A DNA stretch of 7,591 nucleotides from Tardiphaga sp. (GTDB lineage Bacteria > Pseudomonadota > Alphaproteobacteria > Rhizobiales > Xanthobacteraceae): NCBI GenBank assembly GCA_028290765.1, contig JAQGJF010000977.1, positions 1-7,591 of the forward strand, given 5' to 3'. Under the pieces are notes generated by a model. That model was not told where the DNA came from. It worked only from the letters and a program-made list of their open reading frames with translations, and made no database searches. A program made the translations under genes and the position numbers. Shown here in pieces: positions 1 through 6,596 of this stretch. Positions within the stretch are counted from its first letter, which is position 1; every line of letters begins with the position of its first letter.

Positions 1-89
1 CAATAACCCGGTTGGCAGCCGACGATGACGGGACACGCGTCTCCTCGGCGGCACGCCGGCCGGCAAGCGCGGCGGCCTTGCAAAAGTGT

Positions 90-109
90 GACAAGTTGCG
101 CAACTTGTC
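90..109. promoter_or_regulatory. Perfect 20-bp palindrome, candidate operator of the operon
   Basis: GACAAGTTGCGCAACTTGTC equals its own reverse complement with no mismatch and no spacer. It lies 95 bp before the start codon of the binding-protein gene, in otherwise non-coding DNA. Even-length palindromes centred on a CG step are typical of LacI-family operators, and other dimeric repressors such as GntR or IclR types also use palindromes. The sequence alone cannot pick the family. The site differs from the AT-rich palindrome at 6597-6619, so the LysR protein encoded here need not be its ligand. The palindrome is certain; its role as an operator is inferred. Confidence 0.6.
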
Positions 110-190
110 GGCAGAAGCTGGGTTATCCAGGCGGTGTCGTATCAAGAGTCCCGGCAAGCGGCCTCAATCGTCATCGACACTAAAGAGTTC

Positions 191-198
191 AGGGAGGA
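191..198 (+). promoter_or_regulatory. Strong ribosome binding site of the solute-binding protein gene
   Basis: AGGGAGGA contains the GGAGG core, which ends 7 nt before the ATG at 205. This is near-ideal Shine-Dalgarno spacing and fixes the start. It suggests strong translation, as expected for a periplasmic binding protein needed in excess over its permeases. Confidence 0.8.
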
Positions 199-204
199 AC
201 GGTC

Positions 205-1500
205 ATGAGCGGCTTTACGCTTTCACGTCGTTCGGTGCTCGGCGCCGGTATCGGCGGGGCCACCCTCGCAACCATGGGCAGCTTTCCCGCCGCGGCACAA
301 TCGGAAGCACGGCTGCGGATGTTCTGGTGGGGCGCCAAGGAGCGCGCCGAGCGCACCGACAAGGTCAATCAACTGTATCAGCAGAAAAATGCCGGGCTGA
401 CGATCGCCGGCGAATCGCTGGGCTGGACCGATTACTGGCCGCGGCTCGCGACGCAAACCGCCGGCCGCAACGCGGCCGACGTGCTGCAGATGGATTATCG
501 TTACATCTTCGAATATGCCCGCCGCGGTGCGCTACTGCCACTCGACAGCTATGTGCCGGCAGCCCTCAACCTCGGCGACTTCAGCAAGGCCGCGGTCGAC
601 AGCGGCAGGGTCGACGGCAAGATCTATGGCGTCAGCCTCGGACTCAATTCCACGGCAATGGTCTACGACAAGGCCCTGATCCAGAGTCTCGGCCTGAAAG
701 AGCCGAACTGGGAGATGACCTGGAAGGACATCGGCGATCTCGCCGTCGAGATCACCAAGGCCGCCAAACGCAACAGCTTTACCGGCATCCAGGACGGCGG
801 CCGCGACGAACCCGCGCTCGAAGTCTGGCTCGGTCAGCGCGGCAAGTCGTTGTATTCGCCGGAAGGCAAGCTCGGCTACGACGACAAGGATATCTCCGAG
901 TGGTTCGCCTTCTGGCAGGAATTGCGCAAACGCGGCGGCTGCGCCGCGCCGGATACCCAGGCGCTCGATCGCGGCGAGATCGATTCGAGCCTGCTCTCCT
1001 TGGGCAAGGCCGCGATGGTGTTCGCCCATTCCAACCAGTTGGTCGGCTTCCAGGCGATCAACAAGAGCAAGCTTGGCCTCTCCACCTTTCCGGACGGCGG
1101 CGCCGGCGCCAAGCCCGGCCAGTATCTGAAGCCGGCGATGATGTGGAGCGTCTCGGCGCAATCGAAACAGCCGGAGGCGGCGGTTAAGCTGGTCTCCTTC
1201 TTCGTCGCCGATATCGAAGCCGGCAAGCTGCTCGGCGTCGAACGCGGCGTGCCGCCCTCCGCCGCGGTGCGCGCCACGGTGGCGCCGACGCTCGACGAGC
1301 TCGGCCGCGCCATGGCCGACTACATCACCTTGATCAGCGAGAAAGTCGGACCTCTGCCCCCGCCCCCGCCGCGCGGCGCCGGCGAGATCCAGACCGTGCT
1401 GCGGCGCGTCAACGAACTGGTCGGCTTCGGCAAACTGTCACCGGCCGACGGCGCCAAGCAGTTTGTCGCCGAAAGCACCGCCGTGCTCGCGCGCGGATAG
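205..1500 (+). CDS. ABC transporter extracellular solute-binding protein (UgpB/MalE-like, Tat-exported)
   Basis: The 431-residue protein is a periplasmic binding protein of the bacterial family 1 type used by CUT1 sugar and oligosaccharide importers. It would capture the substrate and deliver it to the permeases encoded directly downstream. The N-terminus carries a Tat-type signal: S7-R8-R9-S10-V11-L12, a hydrophobic stretch of alanine and glycine from about 13 to 27, and an AAA-Q junction near 31/32 as likely cleavage site. The mature start RLRMFWWG is a typical first beta strand of this family. A proline run (P385-P389, followed by RGAGE) lies in the C-terminal lobe. Length is normal for the family. 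The start is supported by the ribosome binding site at 191-198. The substrate cannot be read from the sequence; a sugar, glycoside or sugar acid is inferred from the permease type and the neighbouring dehydrogenases. Confidence 0.93.
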   Translation: MSGFTLSRRSVLGAGIGGATLATMGSFPAAAQSEARLRMFWWGAKERAERTDKVNQLYQQKNAGLTIAGESLGWTDYWPRLATQTAGRNAADVLQMDYRYIFEYARRGALLPLDSYVPAALNLGDFSKAAVDSGRVDGKIYGVSLGLNSTAMVYDKALIQSLGLKEPNWEMTWKDIGDLAVEITKAAKRNSFTGIQDGGRDEPALEVWLGQRGKSLYSPEGKLGYDDKDISEWFAFWQELRKRGGCAAPDTQALDRGEIDSSLLSLGKAAMVFAHSNQLVGFQAINKSKLGLSTFPDGGAGAKPGQYLKPAMMWSVSAQSKQPEAAVKLVSFFVADIEAGKLLGVERGVPPSAAVRATVAPTLDELGRAMADYITLISEKVGPLPPPPPRGAGEIQTVLRRVNELVGFGKLSPADGAKQFVAESTAVLARG

Positions 1501-1504
1501 GGCG

Positions 1505-2458
1505 ATGGCGGACGCGCTGATCGGCGACGCGACGGCTTCGGCACCTCGGCTGGCACGGCCGGTCGATCGCGCCGAGGAAATATCCTGGCGCGGCAGCGCC
1601 GGCGGTTACCTGTTCCTGGCGCCGTGGCTGATCGGGTTCTTCGGGCTGACGCTCGGCCCCGCACTGGTATCGCTCTATCTGTCGTTCACGGATTTCGACC
1701 TGCTGGGCAGCCCGCGCTGGGTCGGCGCCGCCAATTATGTCCGCATCGCCACCGCCGACGCCAAATTCGTCTCGGCGATGCATGTCACCTTCTTCTACGT
1801 CGCGCTGGCGGTACCGCTCAAACTCATTTTCGCGCTGATGGTGGCGATGGTCCTGAACAAGGGCATTCGTGGCCTGCCGCTGTACCGGGCGATGTTCTAT
1901 TTGCCGTCGCTGATCGGCGCCAGCGTCGCCATCGCGGTGCTGTGGCGGCAGCTGTTCGCCGGCGACGGCCTGCTCAACCAGTTCCTCGGGCTGTTCGGCA
2001 TTCACGGGCCAAGCTGGATTTCCGATCCGGACACCGCGCTCTATACGCTGGTGGCACTGAGCGTCTGGCAATTCGGTTCGCCGATGATCATCTTCCTGGC
2101 CGGGCTGCGCCAGATCCCGAAGGACGTCTACGAGGCCGCCGAGATCGACGGCGCCAGCCGCGGCCAGCAGTTCTGGCGGATCACCCTGCCGATGCTGACG
2201 CCGGTGATCTTCTTCAACGGCGTGGTACAGACCATCGACGCCTTCAAGGCCTTCACCCCGGCCTTCATCATCAGCGGCGGCACCGGCGGCCCGATCGACT
2301 CGACATTGTTTTATACGCTCTATCTCTACCAGGAAGCCTTTGCCTATTTCCGCATGGGCTATGCCTCTGCGCTGGCCTGGATCCTGGTGGTGATCGTCGC
2401 CGCGTTCACCGCGCTGGCCTTCCTGTCCTCGCGCTACTGGGTGCATTACGATGGCTGA
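1505..2458 (+). CDS. ABC transporter permease, MalF/UgpA type (CUT1 inner-membrane subunit)
   Basis: The 317-residue protein has six apparent membrane segments, at about 34-60, 95-117, 128-148, 178-200, 228-247 and 286-308. The EAA loop that docks on the ATPase is clear: E210-A-A-E-I-D-G-A, then F-W-R-I-T-L-P at 223-229. The first segment (FLAPWLIGFFGLTLGPAL) and the SFTDFD after it are typical of MalF/UgpA-like subunits. I chose ATG 1505, 4 nt after the stop of the binding-protein gene, with GGA at 1495-1497 as a weak ribosome site. An in-frame TTG at 1463 would add 14 residues and overlap the previous gene by 38 nt, which is less likely. The gene overlaps the next permease gene by 8 nt, so the two subunits are probably made together and form the heterodimeric channel. 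Confidence 0.93.
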   Translation: MADALIGDATASAPRLARPVDRAEEISWRGSAGGYLFLAPWLIGFFGLTLGPALVSLYLSFTDFDLLGSPRWVGAANYVRIATADAKFVSAMHVTFFYVALAVPLKLIFALMVAMVLNKGIRGLPLYRAMFYLPSLIGASVAIAVLWRQLFAGDGLLNQFLGLFGIHGPSWISDPDTALYTLVALSVWQFGSPMIIFLAGLRQIPKDVYEAAEIDGASRGQQFWRITLPMLTPVIFFNGVVQTIDAFKAFTPAFIISGGTGGPIDSTLFYTLYLYQEAFAYFRMGYASALAWILVVIVAAFTALAFLSSRYWVHYDG

Positions 2459-3311
2459 CGTCGCATCCCACACCGCTGCGTCCGACCGCAGCCGTTCGCT
2501 GCTCTGGCATGTGGTGCTGTGCCTTGCCTCGATCGCCATGCTCTATCCGCTGCTTTGGATGCTGGCGAGTTCGTTCAAGCCGGAAAGCGACATCTTCGGC
2601 AGCGCCTCGCTGTGGCCGCGCAGTTTCAGCCTCGATTCCTATATCCGCGGCTGGTCGGGGCTCCAGGTGTCGTTCGGCAAATTCTTCCTGAATTCGCTGC
2701 TGGTCTCGCTGTGCTGCGTCGTCGGCAACGTATTTTCGTGTTCGCTCGCCGCCTATGCCTTTGCCCGGCTGGAATTCAAGGGCAAGAAGTTCTGGTTTGC
2801 GCTGATGCTCGGCACCCTGATGCTGCCGTATCACGTCACCTTGATCCCGCAATACATCCTGTTTCTCAATCTCGGCTGGGTCGACACGTTCTTGCCGCTG
2901 ATCGTGCCGAAATTCCTGGCGGTGGACGCTTTCTTCATCTTCCTCCTGGTGCAGTTCTTCCGCTCGCTGCCGCGCGAACTCGACGAGGCGGCGATGATCG
3001 ACGGCTGCGGGCCATGGCGGATCTACTGGATGGTGATCGTGCCGCTGTCGCTGCCGGCACTGGCCACTGCCGCGATCTTCACCTTCATCTGGACCTGGGA
3101 TGATTTCTTCGGCCCGTTGGTCTATCTCAACGAGATGAATTCCTACACGGTGCAGCTGGGGCTGCGCAGCTTCGTCGATTCCACCGGCAAATCGGATTGG
3201 GGCGCCCTGTTCGCGATGTCGACGCTGACGCTGCTGCCGGTGTTCGCCTTCTTCCTGTTCTTCCAGCGCCTCCTGATCGACGGCATTGCGACGACCGGGC
3301 TCAAGGGGTAA
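2451..3311 (+). CDS. ABC transporter permease, MalG/UgpE type (CUT1 inner-membrane subunit)
   Basis: The 286-residue protein is the partner permease. Six membrane segments are visible, at about 17-40, 78-103, 113-136, 146-168, 199-221 and 252-272. The EAA loop reads E179-A-A-M-I-D-G-C-G with the usual P-L-S-L-P at 198-202. The C-terminus ends in IATTGLKG, like the conserved tail of MalG-type proteins. Its ATG lies inside the last codons of the previous gene (ATGGCTGA shared, 8 nt), and there is only a weak GGGTG at 2439-2443 upstream, so translation is probably coupled. An ATP-binding protein gene would often follow in such operons; here an oxidoreductase gene follows instead, after 38 nt. 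Confidence 0.93.
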   Translation: MADVASHTAASDRSRSLLWHVVLCLASIAMLYPLLWMLASSFKPESDIFGSASLWPRSFSLDSYIRGWSGLQVSFGKFFLNSLLVSLCCVVGNVFSCSLAAYAFARLEFKGKKFWFALMLGTLMLPYHVTLIPQYILFLNLGWVDTFLPLIVPKFLAVDAFFIFLLVQFFRSLPRELDEAAMIDGCGPWRIYWMVIVPLSLPALATAAIFTFIWTWDDFFGPLVYLNEMNSYTVQLGLRSFVDSTGKSDWGALFAMSTLTLLPVFAFFLFFQRLLIDGIATTGLKG

Positions 3312-3335
3312 CCCTCGCAACAAGAACAACAACGC

Positions 3336-3340
3336 AAGGA
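3336..3340 (+). promoter_or_regulatory. Ribosome binding site fixing the start of the first oxidoreductase
   Basis: AAGGA lies 9 nt before ATG 3350. This supports the ATG over an in-frame upstream start at 3197, which would overlap the permease gene by more than 100 nt and add 51 residues with no resemblance to the family before the first beta strand. Confidence 0.65.
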
Positions 3341-3349
3341 CAAACTGAC

Positions 3350-4357
3350 ATGGCCAAACTTCGTTTCGCCGCGATCGGCATCAACCACGCCCACATCTAC
3401 GGCCAGGTCGACTGCCTGCTGCGCGCCGGTGCCGAACTGGTCGGCTTCCATGCCCCCGAGGACGATCTCGCCAAAGCATTTGCGGAGAAATATCCGCAGG
3501 CGCCCCGCGTCGCCGAGCGGGCAAGACTGCTGGAAGACACCACCATCGCGCTGATCCTCTCGTCCGGCATTCCCGCCGACCGCGCCCCGCTCGGCATCGA
3601 GGTGATGCGCCACGGCAAGGATTACATGAGCGACAAGCCGGGCATGACCTCGCTCGAACAATTGGCCGAGGTGCGCAAGGTCCAGGCCGAGACCAAGCGG
3701 ATCTATTCGGTGTGCTATTCCGAGCATTTCGAGACCCGCTCCACCGTCAAGGCCGGCGAGCTGATCGCCAAGGGCGCGATCGGCAAGGTGATCAACACCG
3801 TCGGCCTCGGCCCGCACAAATTGAAAAACCTGCCGCGGCCCGACTGGTTCTATTCGCGCGAGCGCACCGGCGGCGTGCTGACCGACATCGCCTCGCATCA
3901 ATGCGAGCAATTCCTGTTTTTCGCCGACGCGCTCGACGCCAAAGTCGTCAGCGCCACGGTGGCCAACCGCGCCAATCCGGACCGGCCGCAATTGCAGGAT
4001 TTCGGCGAAATGCTGCTACAGACCGGCGAGGTCACCGGCTATGTCCGCGTCGACTGGTTCACGCCCGACGGCTTGCCCAACTGGGGCGACGGCCGGCTGA
4101 CCATTTTGGGCACCGAAGGCTACATGGAGCTGCGCAAATATATCGACGTCGCGGGGCAACCCGGCATCGATCATCTGATCATGGTCGACAAGAAGGGCGT
4201 CAACCGGATCGACTGCAGCGCTGTCGAATTGCCCTATGGCCGCCAGCTCATCGCCGACGTGCAGAACCGCACCGAGACCGCGATGCCGCAGGCCCGCTGC
4301 TTCAAGGCGATGGAACTCGCGCTGACCGCGCAGGCCATGGCGGAAGGCAAGAAGTGA
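3350..4357 (+). CDS. Gfo/Idh/MocA-family oxidoreductase (first of two)
   Basis: The 335-residue protein has the two-domain build of this family: an N-terminal Rossmann NAD(P)-binding domain (about 1-125) and a C-terminal alpha/beta substrate domain. Members oxidise or reduce hydroxyl groups of sugars, inositols and related compounds in the cytoplasm. The start MAKLRFAAIGINHAHIYGQ is the first beta strand and turn, but the usual GxGxxG pattern is replaced by G10-I-N-H-A-H15. The family E-K-P motif appears as D95-K96-P97, keeping the catalytic-type lysine. GGVLTDIASH brings D179 and H183, matching the conserved Asp and His of the active site. Length is normal. The gene follows the permeases after 38 nt and probably acts on the imported compound. 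Substrate and direction are unknown. Confidence 0.88.
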   Translation: MAKLRFAAIGINHAHIYGQVDCLLRAGAELVGFHAPEDDLAKAFAEKYPQAPRVAERARLLEDTTIALILSSGIPADRAPLGIEVMRHGKDYMSDKPGMTSLEQLAEVRKVQAETKRIYSVCYSEHFETRSTVKAGELIAKGAIGKVINTVGLGPHKLKNLPRPDWFYSRERTGGVLTDIASHQCEQFLFFADALDAKVVSATVANRANPDRPQLQDFGEMLLQTGEVTGYVRVDWFTPDGLPNWGDGRLTILGTEGYMELRKYIDVAGQPGIDHLIMVDKKGVNRIDCSAVELPYGRQLIADVQNRTETAMPQARCFKAMELALTAQAMAEGKK

Positions 4358-4382
4358 TCTGCGATACCGCAGCCATACAATT

Positions 4383-4476
4383 GGCGTCATGGCCGGGCTT
4401 GTCCCGGCCATCCACGTCGTCTCTATCACAAACCCCGTAAGACGTGGATGCCCGGGACAGGCCCGGGCATGACGCC
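4383..4476. repeat. Nested inverted-repeat element in the spacer between the two oxidoreductase genes
   Basis: Two 36-nt arms (4383-4418 and 4441-4476) are inverted copies of each other with 33 of 36 positions matching, separated by 22 nt. Each arm also holds its own perfect hairpin: a 9-bp stem with a 5-nt loop at 4389-4411 (ATGGCCGGG / CCCGGCCAT) and another at 4448-4470 (ATGCCCGGG / CCCGGGCAT). The spacer RNA could thus fold as one long stem or as two short hairpins. There is no T-run after it, so it is not a classical terminator. From memory, similar palindromes are common between genes in Bradyrhizobium and Rhodopseudomonas, much as REP elements are in enterics. It could moderate mRNA stability or reduce expression of the downstream genes; this is inference. 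The rest of the 159-bp spacer (4358-4516) shows nothing notable. Confidence 0.85.
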
Positions 4477-4516
4477 TCGTATCGTTGAAGCTCACCCCAC
4501 AACAAAGAAACTCACC

Positions 4517-5608
4517 ATGGCAAAACGCTTCTCCGTCGCGGTTATCGGATGCGGCATCGGCCGCAGTCATATCGAAGAAGGTTACGCGCGGTTGCGCGAA
4601 AAATTCGACCTCCAGGTGCTCTGCGACCTGAACGAAGAGCGGCTCGGCAAGGTCGGCGACGAATTCGCCGTGCCGCGCCTGACCACCTCGTTCGATGACG
4701 TGCTGGCGATGAACGATATCGACATCGTCGATATCTGCACGCCGCCGACGCTGCATTTTACCCAGGCCATGGCGGCGCTCGCCAGCGGCAAGCAGGTGAT
4801 TTGCGAAAAACCGTTGGTCGGCTCGCTTGCGGATATCGACTGGCTTACCGCCGCCGAAGCCAAGGCCGAGGGCCGGATCATGCCGGTGTTCCAGTATCGC
4901 TTCGGCAACGGCTTGCAGAAGGCCAAGCGCATCATCGATCTCGGACTGGCCGGCAAACCGTACCTCGCCACCGTCGAGACCGCGTGGCTACGCGGCGCCA
5001 ATTATTATTCGGTGCCGTGGCGCGGCCGCTTCGAGACCGAACTCGGCGGCGCCTTGCTCACCCACGCCATCCACTCCCATGACATCCTCACCTATCTGAT
5101 GGGCGACGTCGCCTCGGTGTTCGCCCGCACCGCGACACGCGTGAACACGATCGAGGTCGAGGACTGCGCGGTGGCGAGCCTCGTGATGGAAAGCGGCGCA
5201 CTCGCCTCGCTCGCCGCCACGCTGGGCTCGGCCAAGGAGATCAGCCGGCTGCGGCTATGCTTCGAGCACGTCACCTTCGAGAGCTCGCAGGCTCCCTACG
5301 CGCCCGGCGACGATCCCTGGCAGATCCTCCCGACCTCGCCCGAGGCCGAAGCACGGATCGCGCAGGCGCTGGAAGGCTGGGCTTTCGTTCCGTCACGTTT
5401 CGAGGGCCTGATGGCGAGCTATCACCACGCACTGGCGAGCGGCGGTCCGCTGCCAGTGACACTGGCTGACGCGCGGCGTTCGCTGGAGCTGATCACGGCG
5501 CTGTATCATGCGGCGGAAACCGGGGCTGCGGTGGCGTTGCCGATCGGCAAGAATCATCCGAAATATGGCAGCTGGCGGCCGGAAGCGGCGGCAGCGCCGT
5601 TGCGATGA
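4517..5608 (+). CDS. Gfo/Idh/MocA-family oxidoreductase (second of two)
   Basis: The 363-residue protein belongs to the same broad family as its upstream neighbour but is clearly divergent from it. The nucleotide-binding turn is canonical here: VAVIGCGIGRSH with G11, G13 and G15. The E97-K98-P99 motif carries the catalytic-type lysine. The active-site helix reads G177-G-A-L-L-T-H-A-I-H186-S-H-D189; the usual Asp before the His is Thr182, while His186 is kept. I chose ATG 4517 because the protein then begins one strand before the glycine motif. The longer frame from 4448 would translate the palindromic repeat. The ribosome site is weak (AAAGA, 4504-4508). The end overlaps the LysR gene by ATGA. 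A likely role is a second redox step on the sugar-like substrate; the exact reaction is unknown. Confidence 0.88.
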   Translation: MAKRFSVAVIGCGIGRSHIEEGYARLREKFDLQVLCDLNEERLGKVGDEFAVPRLTTSFDDVLAMNDIDIVDICTPPTLHFTQAMAALASGKQVICEKPLVGSLADIDWLTAAEAKAEGRIMPVFQYRFGNGLQKAKRIIDLGLAGKPYLATVETAWLRGANYYSVPWRGRFETELGGALLTHAIHSHDILTYLMGDVASVFARTATRVNTIEVEDCAVASLVMESGALASLAATLGSAKEISRLRLCFEHVTFESSQAPYAPGDDPWQILPTSPEAEARIAQALEGWAFVPSRFEGLMASYHHALASGGPLPVTLADARRSLELITALYHAAETGAAVALPIGKNHPKYGSWRPEAAAAPLR

Positions 5609-6552
5609 CGCTCAAGCAACTTCGTTATTTTCTGGCGCTTGCGGAAGAACTGCACTTTCGCCGCGCCGCCGAACGGTTGAACATCACGCAGGCGCCGCTC
5701 TCGCTGGCGATTCAGGAACTGGAACGCGAGCTTGGCGCGCAGCTGTTCCATCGCACCCGCCGCCAGGTCGCACTGACCGAAATCGGGCTCTCGCTTCAGG
5801 AGAATGCCCGCGCCATCCTCGCCAAGGTCGATCGCAGCGTCGAGGAAATCCGGCAGTTGCTGATCGGGGACGCCGGCGAGCTCCGGATCGGCTTTACCGC
5901 CGCCTCGTCGCTGCTCTCCTTTTTCCCCAGCTTGATACACGCCTTTCGCACCAAATACCCCGAAGTGCGGGTCGTCCTGCAGGACATGCCCTCCACCCTG
6001 CAGACCATTGCGATCCAGAACCGGGAGCTGGACGCGGGAATCATCCGCACACCGCCGAACTTCAAGCCGCCCGTCGGAATCGCGGCGATCAAACTCTTGG
6101 TCGACCCGCTGGTGGTGGCGGTTGCTCCGTCGCACCCGTTTCATGGCAAGACCCAGCTCAAGCTCTCGGAACTCCGGGACGAGCGCTTCATCTTCTATCC
6201 GCGCGCCTATGGCATCGGCATCTATGATTACTTCCTGCATCTCTGCGCCAAGCGCGCTTTCGTGCCGACCATCGTCCAGGAGGCCAGGGAGGCCTCGACC
6301 ATCATCGGTCTCGTCGCCACCGGCCTCGGCATCGCCGTGATCCCGTCGAGCCTGCGCTATATCGGCATTCCCAACATCATCTATTTGCCGCTGGCGGACC
6401 CGGACGCGACGACCGAATTGCTGCTGGTCTCGCGCGCGGGCGAGGCCAATGCCCGCGTCGCCAATCTGAGCCAGATGGCGCGGGCGAAAGCCAACCTGCC
6501 GCAACGGCCGGGCGGCAAGCCAAAGGCCGCGCCCCGCGGCGCCAAGCGCTAG
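5605..6552 (+). CDS. LysR-type transcriptional regulator
   Basis: The 315-residue protein starts with a typical LysR winged helix-turn-helix: LRYFLALAEELHFRRAAERL, then NITQAPLSLAIQELE (helix-turn-helix about 18-40), then GAQLFHRTRRQVALTEIG at 44-61. A linker helix runs to about 90, and the periplasmic-binding-protein-like effector domain begins at GELRIGFTAA (91-100) and runs to about 290. The tail is basic (GGKPKAAPRGAKR). LysR proteins bind DNA as tetramers and usually activate a target in response to a small metabolite. The ATG overlaps the stop of the oxidoreductase gene (ATGA), and upstream sequence inside that gene has no strong ribosome site, so it is probably translated by coupling. 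Candidate targets are the MFS promoter region just downstream or the operon promoter before 205. The effector is unknown. Confidence 0.95.
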   Translation: MTLKQLRYFLALAEELHFRRAAERLNITQAPLSLAIQELERELGAQLFHRTRRQVALTEIGLSLQENARAILAKVDRSVEEIRQLLIGDAGELRIGFTAASSLLSFFPSLIHAFRTKYPEVRVVLQDMPSTLQTIAIQNRELDAGIIRTPPNFKPPVGIAAIKLLVDPLVVAVAPSHPFHGKTQLKLSELRDERFIFYPRAYGIGIYDYFLHLCAKRAFVPTIVQEAREASTIIGLVATGLGIAVIPSSLRYIGIPNIIYLPLADPDATTELLLVSRAGEANARVANLSQMARAKANLPQRPGGKPKAAPRGAKR

Positions 6553-6596
6553 CCGGCCCGCGCCGCCGCGCGATATCGCCGCCCGCGGTCAGCGCC

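Larger units (their letters stand above)
1..204. other. Non-coding leader region upstream of the ABC transporter genes
   Basis: No convincing gene is visible here on either strand. One forward frame stops at 4-6 and another at 26-28, so at most the last few codons of an upstream gene could be present. The third frame stays open but only runs on as an arginine-rich out-of-frame reading of the binding-protein gene. On the minus strand, the one ATG I followed (complement of 172-174) reaches a stop after ten codons. The region holds the palindrome at 90-109, a small CTGG-N5-CCAG dyad at 118-130 and the ribosome binding site at 191-198. I could not identify a -35/-10 pair that I would defend. Its length and the palindrome suggest that a regulated promoter of the operon lies here, which is inference. 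Confidence 0.6.

Noticed and set aside
3..126. ATAACCC (3-9) and GGGTTAT (120-126) inverted pair, and the 10-mer CCGGCAAGCG occurring twice in the leader
   Set aside because: They are too short and asymmetrically placed to separate from chance.
12..1187. Long forward open frame of 391 codons overlapping the binding-protein gene
   Set aside because: It is the +2-shifted reading of the real gene, rich in arginine, glycine and alanine, has no family resemblance, and results from GC-rich codon bias.
1351..1371. Proline run in the binding protein as a possible frameshift or low-complexity error
   Set aside because: The frame is open on both sides with normal family-like sequence, and I recall a similar proline-rich loop in other binding proteins of this type.
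1409..2539. Minus-strand open frame of 376 codons across the first permease gene
   Set aside because: Antisense to a gene with clear permease motifs. Its composition (Arg, Gln, Glu, Asp in irregular order) is typical of antisense reading in GC-rich DNA, and it has no plausible start context.
2406..3332. Minus-strand open frame of 308 codons across the second permease gene
   Set aside because: The same antisense artefact, with a highly charged, low-complexity protein and no recognisable domain.
4383..4476. Rho-independent terminator between the oxidoreductase genes
   Set aside because: The hairpins are strong, but no T-run follows either of them; the second arm is followed by mixed sequence. 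It fits an intergenic repeat better.
4448..4516. N-terminal extension of the second oxidoreductase to ATG 4448
   Set aside because: The added residues are encoded partly by the right arm of the palindromic repeat. The ATG at 4517 places the first beta strand correctly, although its ribosome site is weak.
4016..4756. Minus-strand open frame spanning the intergenic palindromic element
   Set aside because: It covers the ends of two well-supported genes and the repeat, and its middle is simply a translation of the repeat.
5452..5466. GCCAGTG-A-CACTGGC inverted repeat
   Set aside because: It is a perfect 7-bp dyad but lies inside the coding region of the second oxidoreductase, far from any start. 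Dyads of this size are expected by chance at this scale in GC-rich coding DNA.
5554..6504. Minus-strand open frame of 316 codons opposite the LysR gene
   Set aside because: The LysR reading has an unmistakable helix-turn-helix and effector domain; the antisense product has no domain.
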